Assembly: GCA_022828225.1 (NCBI GenBank)
Contig: JAJEJG010000006.1
Coordinates: 62,001-126,000, forward strand
DNA from: Nitrospirales bacterium
GTDB taxonomy: Bacteria; Nitrospirota; Nitrospiria; Nitrospirales; UBA8639
DNA length: 64,000 nt
Direction: 5' to 3'
Under the pieces are notes generated by a model. It had not been told where the DNA came from. It did no database searches and saw nothing but the letters and a program-made list of their open reading frames with translations. Position numbers and translations under genes: made by a program. Shown piece after piece: positions 40,214 through 49,018 of the stretch (its first letter is position 1; each line of letters starts with the position of its first letter).

Positions 40214-43153
40214 ATGAGTAATTCGAAAACGTCCCAAGCGGCCATAAAAAAACCGCGCTCCGCTTCGCAATCCAACGACAAATTCGACCGGCTGAAGGAC
40301 ATTCTGCGCGAGATGTTCCAACTCGACCGGGGCGACCTCGATTTCGGCCTCTACCGGATCATGAACCTGAAGGCGAAGGAAATCGAAGCGTTTCTCGAAA
40401 ACGACCTGTTGCCGCAAGTACGGACGGCGCTGGTGGGGAACACCTCCGACACGCTGGCGGCACTGGAAGAAAAACTGGCCGAAGTCCGAAGACAGGCCGT
40501 GGACCTCGGTGTCGATCCGGAAGCCGCGCCGAAAGTCGAAGAGTTGAAGCAACAGCTTGCCGAAGCCAAGGCGGACGTTGTAGCGGAAACCGACGTTTAC
40601 AACCATCTCGCCAACTTCTTCGCCCGATATTACGACGAAGGTGACTTCATGTCCCTGCGCCGCTATTCAGGCGGCGGCCAGCCGACTTACCTCATCCCCT
40701 ACGACGGTGAAGAAGTCAAGCTGCACTGGGCCAACGCCGATCAATACTACATCAAGACAACCGAAAATTACGCCTCCTACGTCTTCACCGTAAACGCGGG
40801 CGCAAAAATGGGACGGGTCAAGTTCGAGATTGCCACCGCAGACAACGAAAAGGACAACGTCAAGGAGGCAACCGGTAAACAACGCCGGTTCCTGCTTGCT
40901 GGCGACAAGACGGAGGCCATGACCTTCGACGGCACAGACTTGATAGTGCACTTCGCGCACCGGCCACTGACCGAACACGAAAAGAAAGAGTTTCCCGGCA
41001 ACGGGGCGAAACAGCAGGAGCGACTCAACGAGGCCATTGCAAAACGTATCCTGCAAGCATTGCAACCGGATTGGCAGGCCCTGCTTACCGCACCCTCCCC
41101 CACGGAAAACAACCCCGAGCGCACGGTGCTGGACAAGCATCTGGCCGCGTACACCGCCAAGAACAGCTTCGACTACTTCATTCACAAGGACTTGGGTGGG
41201 TTCCTTCGTCGTGAACTGGATTTCTACCTGAAAAACGACGTATTGAACCTGGATGATTTGGCACTTGGAGACGCAGCCCGGCTGGGCCGGGCGCTGGCGC
41301 GGATGCGCGCCGTCCGCCACGTGGCTGACAAGATCATTGACTTCCTGGCGCAATTGGAAAATTTTCAGAAACAACTCTGGCTGAAAAAGAAATTCATACT
41401 GGAAACGCAGTATTGCGTAACCCTGGATCGCATACCGGAAACTTTATACGCGGAAATCGCCGCCAACGAATCACAGCATGACGAATGGGTAAAGCTGTTC
41501 GCCATCGACGAAATCAAACTGAGCACGCCCCATACTTCCCCTCTCCCACTGGGAGAAGGCCATGGTGAGGGAAGACCGCGTGAGGGCACGCCTTATACCA
41601 ACCCGTTAACCGTGGATTTCCTCAAAGCCAACCCCTATCTAGTGCTAGACACCCGGCACTTCGACGCAGATTTCACCGGCCGCCTGCTGGCCGGACTTTC
41701 CGAATCCGGACCACTGGACGAGCAAATGGACGGTCTGCTCCTACATGGCGAGAACTTCCAAGCGTTGAATTTGTTAAAAGCGCGGTATGGGGGGCAGGTA
41801 CGGTGCATGTATATCGATCCACCGTACAATACGGATGCTTCGGCGATCTTGTATAAGAATGATTATAAAGACTCCTCGTGGCTTTCCTTAATGGAAAATC
41901 GTCTTCTGTTCGGAAAGTCTTTGTTGTCTGAAGGCGGAATTCAGTGCTGTGCCATTGACGACGAAGAAGTCTGGCGATTGCGTGCACTTATGCAAAATCT
42001 GTTCGCCTATGAATTAGGTGTTGCTGCTGTGCGTTCTAATCCCGTGAGTCGAAAATCGACAGGAAAACTGTCACCCTCCCATGAGTACGTTTTCTTTTTC
42101 GGGAAGTCTATGGAGTCGATTCCCGGTTACATCGAGAAAACTGAGAAACAGCTAAAGCGTTATCCTTTCAAAGACGTTAAAGGATCTTATGCTTGGCTGA
42201 ATTTCATCAGATCAGGCACAGGTGACAGGAGAGAGGATCGTCCTCACGAGTTTTATCCGCTTTATATTAGGGATGACGATTCAATCCGTATACCAAAAAT
42301 GAGGTGGAATGAAGGAAGTCGGAAGCATGATATTTTGGAGAAACCACAGCCAGATGAAGTAGCTGTCTGGCCCGTACGCGAAGAGGACGGAAAGCTCATT
42401 GAGAAGCGCTGGCAGCGCAGTTGGGAGAGAGTCGAAAGGGATTTGACTGAATATCGCGTGCGTCGTGACCGAGAAGGTAGCATCAATATAGATTTCAAGG
42501 TGCGTTTGGACGAGGCTGCTCCGCCTTCAACGTGGTGGATGCACAAGGAATACACCTCTTCAAATTACGGACCCAAAGAACTGAAAAAGCTATTTGGAGA
42601 CAATGGTTTCGATTTCGCCAAGGCACCTAGGTTGGTTGAGGACTGCTTGCGGACTGCAGGTGGTGGACAAGCTGATGCTTGCATTATGGATTACTTCGCT
42701 GGTTCCGGTACAACCGGCCATGCAGTCATCAATCTCAACCGCGAAGATGAAGGCGAACGCAAGTATATCCTGGTAGAAGTCGGTGACTATTTTGACACGG
42801 TATTGCTGCCACGTATGAAAAAGGTGGCCTATTCACCGGACTGGAAGGACGGCAAGCCGGTTTCGCGCGAAGGGGTCTCGCAGTTCTTCAAATACGTCCG
42901 TCTCGAATCTTACGAAGACACACTAGATAGCCTTGAGGTGACGCCACCGGATTCTGCACAGCAGGATTTGCTGGAACAAAATTCCGAACTAGCAGAGGAC
43001 TATCGCCTGCGCTACGCGCTGGGCGTGGAGACATCTGGTAGCACGTGCCTGCTCGGCAAGGACTTTACCGATCCCTTTACCTACACCTTGTCCGTGGTAC
43101 GCGACGGCATGCGACGGGAAGTCTCGGTCGATCTACCTGAAACCTTCAACTAG
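40214..43153 (+). CDS. mod: Type III-like DNA adenine methyltransferase (Mod), ending at an internal amber codon
   Basis: A large site-specific N6-adenine methyltransferase. Motif IV (MYIDPPYNTD, about residue 535) precedes motif I (DYFAGSGTTGHAVINLN, about residue 827), the beta-class order of type III Mod proteins. The first 500 residues (opening with KFDRLKDILREMFQLDRGDL and DFGLYRIMN) are an extension seen in the large Mod forms paired with a helicase subunit. The frame stops at TAG (43151-43153) after DLPETFN but continues in frame for 98 more codons. A repeat encodes SPLPLGEGHGEG near residue 445. The central part (about 41800-42700), which should include the target-recognition region, is visibly more AT-rich than both ends. 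The enzyme may be active, truncated or dead. Confidence 0.87.
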   Translation: MSNSKTSQAAIKKPRSASQSNDKFDRLKDILREMFQLDRGDLDFGLYRIMNLKAKEIEAFLENDLLPQVRTALVGNTSDTLAALEEKLAEVRRQAVDLGVDPEAAPKVEELKQQLAEAKADVVAETDVYNHLANFFARYYDEGDFMSLRRYSGGGQPTYLIPYDGEEVKLHWANADQYYIKTTENYASYVFTVNAGAKMGRVKFEIATADNEKDNVKEATGKQRRFLLAGDKTEAMTFDGTDLIVHFAHRPLTEHEKKEFPGNGAKQQERLNEAIAKRILQALQPDWQALLTAPSPTENNPERTVLDKHLAAYTAKNSFDYFIHKDLGGFLRRELDFYLKNDVLNLDDLALGDAARLGRALARMRAVRHVADKIIDFLAQLENFQKQLWLKKKFILETQYCVTLDRIPETLYAEIAANESQHDEWVKLFAIDEIKLSTPHTSPLPLGEGHGEGRPREGTPYTNPLTVDFLKANPYLVLDTRHFDADFTGRLLAGLSESGPLDEQMDGLLLHGENFQALNLLKARYGGQVRCMYIDPPYNTDASAILYKNDYKDSSWLSLMENRLLFGKSLLSEGGIQCCAIDDEEVWRLRALMQNLFAYELGVAAVRSNPVSRKSTGKLSPSHEYVFFFGKSMESIPGYIEKTEKQLKRYPFKDVKGSYAWLNFIRSGTGDRREDRPHEFYPLYIRDDDSIRIPKMRWNEGSRKHDILEKPQPDEVAVWPVREEDGKLIEKRWQRSWERVERDLTEYRVRRDREGSINIDFKVRLDEAAPPSTWWMHKEYTSSNYGPKELKKLFGDNGFDFAKAPRLVEDCLRTAGGGQADACIMDYFAGSGTTGHAVINLNREDEGERKYILVEVGDYFDTVLLPRMKKVAYSPDWKDGKPVSREGVSQFFKYVRLESYEDTLDSLEVTPPDSAQQDLLEQNSELAEDYRLRYALGVETSGSTCLLGKDFTDPFTYTLSVVRDGMRREVSVDLPETFN
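41535..41571 (+). repeat. Interspersed repeat inside the mod reading frame
   Basis: CTTCCCCTCTCCCACTGGGA followed by GAAGGCCATGGTGAGGG matches the intergenic type at 34337-34379. It is in frame and encodes SPLPLGEGHGEG between the N-terminal region and the methyltransferase core. Confidence 0.7.
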
Positions 43154-43447
43154 CTACTCGGCCTGCGCCTCGAATCGCGCCGACTGGTGGACAGCATGCT
43201 CGCCATCACCGGCACGGACCTCGAAGGAAAGCACTGCCTGATCCTCTGGCGCAACCTGAACGAAACCGACAACACCGCACTGGAGAAATGGTTCACTCGC
43301 CACCGTGCCGAATTCACCGAATCACTCGACGCTATCTATGTCAATAGCGACCACACCCTGAACGCCCTGAAACAGCCAACCGAGACTTGGACCGCAAAGA
43401 CCATTGAGCCGGTTTTTCGGGAATTGATGTTCGAGGAGATGAACTGA
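43154..43447 (+). pseudogene. Detached C-terminal tail of Mod
   Basis: The reading frame after the mod amber codon stays open for 97 codons (LLGLRLESRRLVDSM, then ITGTDLEGKHCLILWRNLNE, ending VFRELMFEEMN). It is the natural Mod C-terminus. The context FN-stop-LLGL suggests a tyrosine codon changed to TAG. A start at the GTG at 43187 is conceivable, but no ribosome-binding site supports separate translation. Confidence 0.8.
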
Positions 43448-43475
43448 ATTTGGTGTCGAGAGAGAACAACTATAA

Positions 43476-44333
43476 ATGTCAATTCAAGACATCGTACTAA
43501 GTGTCGTCCCATCAGCCGTTATAAGCAGCGCGCTGTTGGTAATAATCGGATGGTTATTTCGCGAATCTATAAGCGCATGGCTTAAAGCTAGTATCCAGCA
43601 TGAATACGATCAAAAACTTGAAACTCATAAGGCAAGCCTTAAATCTCAGAACGAGGCCTCCTTTCTTGAACTCAAGAACGCGCTCGATCAAAGATTTACC
43701 TTATATCAAGCAGCTCAGACATCTTTTGCCGAGGGGCAGAAAGCGGCAATAGAGCGAAAGTTGGATTCGATAGAAAAATTATGGAACGAAATATTAAGGT
43801 TGAAGAACGAATGTCCGCCCATGTTGGCTTTCATCGATTTATTATCTGTAAAAGAATATAAAGATGCGCGCAATCACGAGGGCTTTGGAGAATTGGCCAC
43901 AGGTTGTTCTCCAGAAAAGATTGCCGAGTATGTAGGAAACAGAGACTATCCCGTTGAAAAGGTACGTCCGTATGTTGAGGAATATTTGTGGTCCATGTTT
44001 TTTGCCTACCGGCAAATTATGGGACGAATCTGTTCGCTCCTATATTGGAGCCTGAAAGACGCTGACAAGGCTGAATGGCATAATGACAACTTCCTACAAC
44101 AAATCTTGGAAGCAGTTCTAAGTAAAAATGAACTCACCGAGTTTGAAAACATCAATCTTCGTAAAATATCTTGGCTCCAGCAACGACTGGAATCGAAGAT
44201 ACTAGCCGCATCACAAAAGATAATTTCTGGTGAAAAATTAAGCGAAGAATCGTTTGCGCAAGCACGATCGATTCTAGAGCGTGCAGCTATGCTGGACTCA
44301 ATTAACCGCCACGAATCTTCAAGAAAGTCTTAA
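43476..44333 (+). CDS. Membrane-anchored coiled-coil protein of unknown function within the restriction island
   Basis: A 285-residue protein. One N-terminal membrane helix (VVPSAVISSALLVIIGWLF) is followed by HEYDQKLETHKASLKSQNEA and a long charged coiled-coil region to about residue 110, then a helical domain (EYVGNRDYPVEKVRPYVEEY, FFAYRQIMGRICSLLYWSLK). I do not recognise a catalytic motif. Similar N-termini (SAVISS, membrane helix, HEYDQKLETHKA) are, from memory, common among unnamed genes in bacterial defence islands. The base composition is clearly AT-richer than the flanks, indicating separate acquisition. It lies between the true mod tail and a degenerate second mod tail. Confidence 0.75.
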   Translation: MSIQDIVLSVVPSAVISSALLVIIGWLFRESISAWLKASIQHEYDQKLETHKASLKSQNEASFLELKNALDQRFTLYQAAQTSFAEGQKAAIERKLDSIEKLWNEILRLKNECPPMLAFIDLLSVKEYKDARNHEGFGELATGCSPEKIAEYVGNRDYPVEKVRPYVEEYLWSMFFAYRQIMGRICSLLYWSLKDADKAEWHNDNFLQQILEAVLSKNELTEFENINLRKISWLQQRLESKILAASQKIISGEKLSEESFAQARSILERAAMLDSINRHESSRKS

Positions 44334-44378
44334 TTGTCCTAGTGCGTGCCGAGGAGTTGCTCGAAAACGACGCCAACG

Positions 44379-44479
44379 GCGACCATACCCTGAACGCCCT
44401 GAAACAACCAAACGAAACCTAGACCGCAAAGACCGTTGAACCCATATCCCGAGAATTGATGTTTGAGGAGACTGAGTGA
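44379..44479 (+). pseudogene. Degenerate duplicate of the mod 3' end
   Basis: This 101-base stretch aligns without gaps to the last 101 bases of mod (43347-43447): both contain ACCCTGAACGCCCTGAAACA, GACCGCAAAGACC and GAATTGATGTT-GAGGAG. The copy has an in-frame TAG where mod has TGG. Its GAGGAG serves as the ribosome-binding site of the next gene. Confidence 0.88.
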
Positions 44480-45450
44480 TGGCTGAGAAACGCGATACGT
44501 CCGCCGAGCATCTCACGTTTTCACAACGTCACCGCTACGAGCCTTTGCCGAAAACAATGCGGTTGGAAGAGCTATCTGGTGATTTGAGGCGTGAAATATG
44601 GAACCGTATGCGCGGATTTCTGAGCGTGTTTCGAGAGGATAAATTCATCGGTGAAGACACGTTTAGAGACGAGAAAATTACGGGATTTATAGAATATGTT
44701 CTTGGGAAGTTGTTCAAATTGCCCCAGGATGAGATTCAAAGCGATTACGAAAACGCAATGTCTCAATTCAAGGAGATAATAGAGAAAGCGAAATTCAACA
44801 AAGTGCTTGACCTCATCGAAATCGTGGCAAACTCTGACAGCCCAAATGGAGTGACTGTAACAGGCAACACGATTGCCCAAAATGAGTATCCCTTGGAGTT
44901 TATCGTCCAGAGAAACGAATTTATCCTGGCTATTAGTGACCAGTTCAACCGACATGCTGCACCTTATTGGTTGGACATTTCACAACGTCCCTGCCAATTT
45001 TTCCCGCGTAGCTGCAGAGAGCAAGGCGAAGCGACACAGCAAGCTATCAAGACGATTCGCGAAAGTGGCATGGAAGGCGCGTCAGTGCACCTGCGTCAAG
45101 CGGCCCAACACATCAATGCACAGCAATTTGCAGATTCGGTTGAGTCTAGTATCGAAGCGGTTGAATCTGTCGCTCGCAGAATCGCTCCAAGATCAAGAAC
45201 ACTTGGCGAAGCACTGAAAAACCTTGAAAAGAAAGGGCTACTCACAAATAGCCAGCTCAAGACGGGGTTTGAAAAAATTTATGCCTATACCAATACCGAA
45301 GAAGGTGTCCGTCATTCGCTGGTATTCAAAGACTCCTCCGATGTCGGCATAGATGAGGCTATGTTCATGTTCGGTGCCTGCGCATCGTTCGCCGCTTATC
45401 TCGTGAATAAACACCGTCAGATGAACCAACAACAAGATGGCGCTCAATGA
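44479..45450 (+). CDS. AbiJ-like abortive-infection protein
   Basis: A 323-residue protein matching AbiJ-type phage-defence proteins. The N-terminal domain begins LTFSQRHRYEPLPKTMRLEE and LRREIWNRMRGFL (AbiJ N-terminal type). The C-terminal part has SIEAVESVARRIAPRSRTLG, ALKNLEKKGLLT, GFEKIYAYTNTEEGVRHSLV and a final helix (MFGACASFAAYLVNKHRQ). This resembles the HEPN-like abortive-infection region, with the RH pair as a possible RNase residue set. The ATG at 44479 overlaps the stop of the mod-tail copy (TGATG), and its own stop overlaps the res start (ATGA), so it is wired into translation of the restriction operon. Expected outcome is growth arrest on infection; that is inference. Confidence 0.78.
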   Translation: MAEKRDTSAEHLTFSQRHRYEPLPKTMRLEELSGDLRREIWNRMRGFLSVFREDKFIGEDTFRDEKITGFIEYVLGKLFKLPQDEIQSDYENAMSQFKEIIEKAKFNKVLDLIEIVANSDSPNGVTVTGNTIAQNEYPLEFIVQRNEFILAISDQFNRHAAPYWLDISQRPCQFFPRSCREQGEATQQAIKTIRESGMEGASVHLRQAAQHINAQQFADSVESSIEAVESVARRIAPRSRTLGEALKNLEKKGLLTNSQLKTGFEKIYAYTNTEEGVRHSLVFKDSSDVGIDEAMFMFGACASFAAYLVNKHRQMNQQQDGAQ

Positions 45451-48400
45451 AGGCCCTCCAAAATCGTCTAGTCCTGCACCGCTTTATTTGCCGGGAATTC
45501 GGTCACGATGACATGCGTACGATGCTGGACCGGATGCGCGACGTTCCGGCCGGCTTCGATGCCGGCGGTGAGAGCGAATACGCTCGCGCACTGTATTTGT
45601 CTTCGACTGCCCCGGTCCAGGCCGATGAACTGGCCCAATACGACGCCAACGTCGTCGCGCATAGTCACAAGCTACGCATGACCGCCGAGCAGGGACGCGT
45701 CTGGAAGCCGTATCAATACCTCGCGCTGTTGTTCACGGAACGTTACCTGCACCGGTATTTCCACGATCCCGAAGCCCTCTGCGACGACTTGAACAAAGCA
45801 CGGACCACACACCGGTTGACGCGGGACATGCCGAAATACACGCTCGGCGACCTGCGGACCATCGCGTTTCAGAGCGCGACCGGCTCCGGCAAGACGCTCC
45901 TCATGCACGCCCATATCCTGCAATACCGGCATTACTTGGCCGCCTCCGGCGGGCGACTCAACAACGTTGTCCTGCTGACACCCAACGAACAGATGTCAAT
46001 GCAGCACGAGAAAGAATTGCGGGCAAGCGGCTTGCCTGCGCGGCTGTTTTCCGCCGAGGCCGGGACCGACTTGTTCCCGCACGTGGAAATCATCGACCTC
46101 AACAAACTGGGGGAAAAGAAGGGTGTCAAGCGTATCGCCGTGGCGGATTTCGGCGACAACAACTTGGTGTTGGTCGACGAAGGACACTTGGGTGCGAAGG
46201 GCAAGGTGTGGCGTGAGCGCCGCAAGGAACTCTCTCGTGGCGGTTTCACCTTCGAGTATTCCGCCACCTTCAACCAGATCGTGGGTAAGGACCCCGAACT
46301 ACCCGACGCCTACGGGAAATGCTTGCTGTTCGATTACGCCTATCGCTGGTTCCACGAGGACGGCTACGGCAAGGATTATGACATCTCCAACCTGCCTCAA
46401 GGCATGGCCGACGGGAACCGCGACGTGTACCTGCTGGGCTGTCTGCTGACTTTCTATCAGCAATGCCGCATCTGGCGGGACAAGGCTGCGGGCTGGACGG
46501 ACTTCAACGTGACCAGGCCGCTCTGGGTCTTCCTGGGTAAGACGGTGACCGGTTCCAGCAATGCGGATAAGGAAACGCGGTCCGATGTTGTGAGCATCCT
46601 GAATTTTCTGGCCCGGGTGTTGGCGGACGGCGACAAGGTGCGTGTCATGATCGGGCAACTGCTGGACAAGCAGTCCGGCCTCACCGACGAAAGCGGACGA
46701 GATTATTTCAGGGATCGATTCACGTATCTTTCCGAACACATGTCCGCACCCAAAGCCGGCGATCTCTATACTGACCTGTGCACCACCCTGTTTCACGGTC
46801 TGGGACAACTGCACGTGGTCTACCTGACCGCGGGCGAGGGCGAATTGCACCTGCATGCCGGCGATGGACCAGCCTTTGGTGTGGTCAACGTCGGTGATTC
46901 CGCTGCCCTGTACAAATTGTTGACGGAGCAGACCAACTCGCACTTGTCAGTTTCCCGGGAAGCCGGTTTTGCCGAGCGACTTTTTGCCGACGTGGACAGA
47001 CGCGATTCGCCGGTGAATATCGTCATCGGCGCGCGACGTTTCATTGCCGGCTGGAACTCGTGGCGCGTAGCGACCATGGGATTGATGCACGTCGGCGTCG
47101 GCGAAGGACCGGAGATTATCCAGATGTTCGGACGGGGTGTGCGCTTGAAAGGCTGGAATATGAGTCTGAAACGCCATCAGAAAAGCGGGGCGGAATTGCC
47201 AGCGGGCAGCGCGGACTTGGCGCATCTGGAAACGCTGAATATTTTCGGCCTGCGGGCCAACTACATGCAGACCTTTCGGGAACTTCTGGAAAAGGAAGGC
47301 GTGCGGATCGAACGGGAGACGGTTCGTTTACCCGTTACCTGGAATTTCGCCAGGAAGACGGACCTGAAGTTGATTCGGCTCAAGGAGGACGTGCAATACG
47401 CGCGTTCTGCGGAGCGCCCTATCCTGCCCGGTCCCGGTGACGTTGAGCAGCCCGTCGTCACCCTGGACCTGTATTCACGGTTGCAATCCGTCGCGTCCTC
47501 GGACGTTACGGCCGAACAGTCGGCACCCAAAAAATCGATCAAACTTCCGTCAAGTCAAGTCGCGTTTTTCAATCGAACGCGCCTGTACGACAAGCTGTTG
47601 AACCGGAAGCAACAACGGGGCTGGCACAACCTGACGATTGAGCGTGACATGGTGGACTGCCTTCTGGGCAGTTACGATTGGTATGACCTGTATATGCCGA
47701 CGGAACGCTTGTCACTAACCGGCTTTCCGCAGATAGCGGAACTCGAAGACGTGGCGCTTGATCTCATCACTGAATATGCCGATCAATTCTGGCGCAAACA
47801 GCGGCGGCAATGGGAGCACGATAAGATCGAAGTGGTCACGCTGGACAAGGACGATCCAAACAATATTAAAGCCTATGAGATATCCGTGGATGCGACCGAG
47901 AGCCAGTTGGTTAAAGACGTTCATGAATTGGCATCGAGCGTTCGAGCTGGCGATTTCCATGATCTGAGCATCAGCGTCCTCATGATAGAGGCTCATGCCT
48001 ATAAACCGTTGCTGTATGCCGGGCCGGACAGCAAAGTGAAGATTCAGCCGGTTTCCCTGAATAAGGATGAAAGGAGCGTCGTCGAAAAACTGGCCACGCT
48101 GGCGGAACACCACGACCCTTGCCTACACGGCAAGGAGTTGTTTCTTATCCGCAACCTCACGCGCAGCAGGGGCGTGTCGTTCTTCGACGATTACGCCTAT
48201 TACCCCGACTTTATTCTCTGGTTGAAGGATGAAACCTGCCAACACGTCATTTTTCTCGACCCCAAGGGGCTGAGCCGCTACGGAACGCGCGAACAACATA
48301 AGATCAACCTGCACCACGAGATCAAAAAGACCGAAACGCAAATCCGCCGTACCGACCCCGACGTGTACCTGCACGCCTACATCCTATCCGTCACGTCACC

Positions 48401-48518
48401 GGCCCTGATAGGCGAAGCCATGCGTTCCCGAGACGACTGGAAGCGAGAAGGCGTCTATTTTCTGAATGAACCTGATTGTCTGAAGCAAATGATCGCCCAT
48501 GTATTGGAACGGGCGTGA
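45447..48518 (+). CDS. res: Type III-like restriction subunit (Res): DEAD-type helicase with PD-(D/E)xK nuclease
   Basis: A 1023-residue protein with a Walker A motif in TIAFQSATGSGKTLLMHAHI (residues 143-150), a helicase motif II NLVLVDEGHLGAKG (DEGH, about residue 238), the TFEYSATFNQIVG motif III region, a C-terminal helicase half with FIAGWNSWRVATMGLMHVGV and QMFGRGVRLKGW, and a C-terminal nuclease site YYPDFILWLKDETC...VIFLDPKGL (about residues 910-940). Type III Res cleaves after translocating from unmethylated sites in complex with Mod. The start codon overlaps the AbiJ-like stop. If the amber codon inactivates Mod, Res would lack its partner, and cleavage would be expected to be off. 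Confidence 0.9.
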   Translation: MKALQNRLVLHRFICREFGHDDMRTMLDRMRDVPAGFDAGGESEYARALYLSSTAPVQADELAQYDANVVAHSHKLRMTAEQGRVWKPYQYLALLFTERYLHRYFHDPEALCDDLNKARTTHRLTRDMPKYTLGDLRTIAFQSATGSGKTLLMHAHILQYRHYLAASGGRLNNVVLLTPNEQMSMQHEKELRASGLPARLFSAEAGTDLFPHVEIIDLNKLGEKKGVKRIAVADFGDNNLVLVDEGHLGAKGKVWRERRKELSRGGFTFEYSATFNQIVGKDPELPDAYGKCLLFDYAYRWFHEDGYGKDYDISNLPQGMADGNRDVYLLGCLLTFYQQCRIWRDKAAGWTDFNVTRPLWVFLGKTVTGSSNADKETRSDVVSILNFLARVLADGDKVRVMIGQLLDKQSGLTDESGRDYFRDRFTYLSEHMSAPKAGDLYTDLCTTLFHGLGQLHVVYLTAGEGELHLHAGDGPAFGVVNVGDSAALYKLLTEQTNSHLSVSREAGFAERLFADVDRRDSPVNIVIGARRFIAGWNSWRVATMGLMHVGVGEGPEIIQMFGRGVRLKGWNMSLKRHQKSGAELPAGSADLAHLETLNIFGLRANYMQTFRELLEKEGVRIERETVRLPVTWNFARKTDLKLIRLKEDVQYARSAERPILPGPGDVEQPVVTLDLYSRLQSVASSDVTAEQSAPKKSIKLPSSQVAFFNRTRLYDKLLNRKQQRGWHNLTIERDMVDCLLGSYDWYDLYMPTERLSLTGFPQIAELEDVALDLITEYADQFWRKQRRQWEHDKIEVVTLDKDDPNNIKAYEISVDATESQLVKDVHELASSVRAGDFHDLSISVLMIEAHAYKPLLYAGPDSKVKIQPVSLNKDERSVVEKLATLAEHHDPCLHGKELFLIRNLTRSRGVSFFDDYAYYPDFILWLKDETCQHVIFLDPKGLSRYGTREQHKINLHHEIKKTETQIRRTDPDVYLHAYILSVTSPALIGEAMRSRDDWKREGVYFLNEPDCLKQMIAHVLERA

Positions 48519-48789
48519 ATCATCGAAGACATGTTTTATCTCAGGCCTTGCCGGCTCACATATGACACAAAATGAACAAGAAATGACATAAAGTAGTTTT
48601 CTGTCAATTTATTGACACTAATGTGACACTATTTGACTGCTTTTTGCCTTCTCGACCATTTCCAGCGCGGATCGCGCACGGATGAGCGATTTTTTTATCG
48701 CAACGGCAAGGCTTCCCCCTACCCTATCTGCTCCGAGTAGCAGAGGGTGAAGCGTCATGAGATGACGCCGCTACAAATGCAAGAGACAG

Positions 48790-48985
48790 AGCAAAGACAC
48801 TGGATCCCGCTATATCGCCTGGATCCCCGATCGGGGTCGGGGACAAGCTTCGGGGATGACAGAGGAGGAAAAGACAGAACTAAGACCCTGAATTCCTATA
48901 GATCATCTGGATCCCCGATCTGAGTCGGGAACAAACGTTGAGGATGACAGGAAACGGCAAAGATCCTGGATTCCCGATTAAAGAT
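48790..48985. repeat. Cluster of GGATCCC...GATGACAG interspersed repeats
   Basis: The 500-base gap between res and the phosphohexomutase has no supported gene. The first 270 bases are AT-rich with several TGACA words. The rest has at least three degraded units (CACTGGATCCCGC, CTGGATCCCCGATC...GGGGATGACAG, CTGGATTCCCGATTAAAGAT) related to those at 20.4 and 39.9 kb. Confidence 0.7.
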
Positions 48986-49018
48986 TTCGCCCATGACAGA
49001 TGGAGAATAAGCGGTATT

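Noticed and set aside
48519-48789. AT-rich stretch with repeated TGACA words after res, considered as a CRISPR or origin
   Set aside because: Spacing is irregular, repeats are too short, and no cas or dnaA genes are near.
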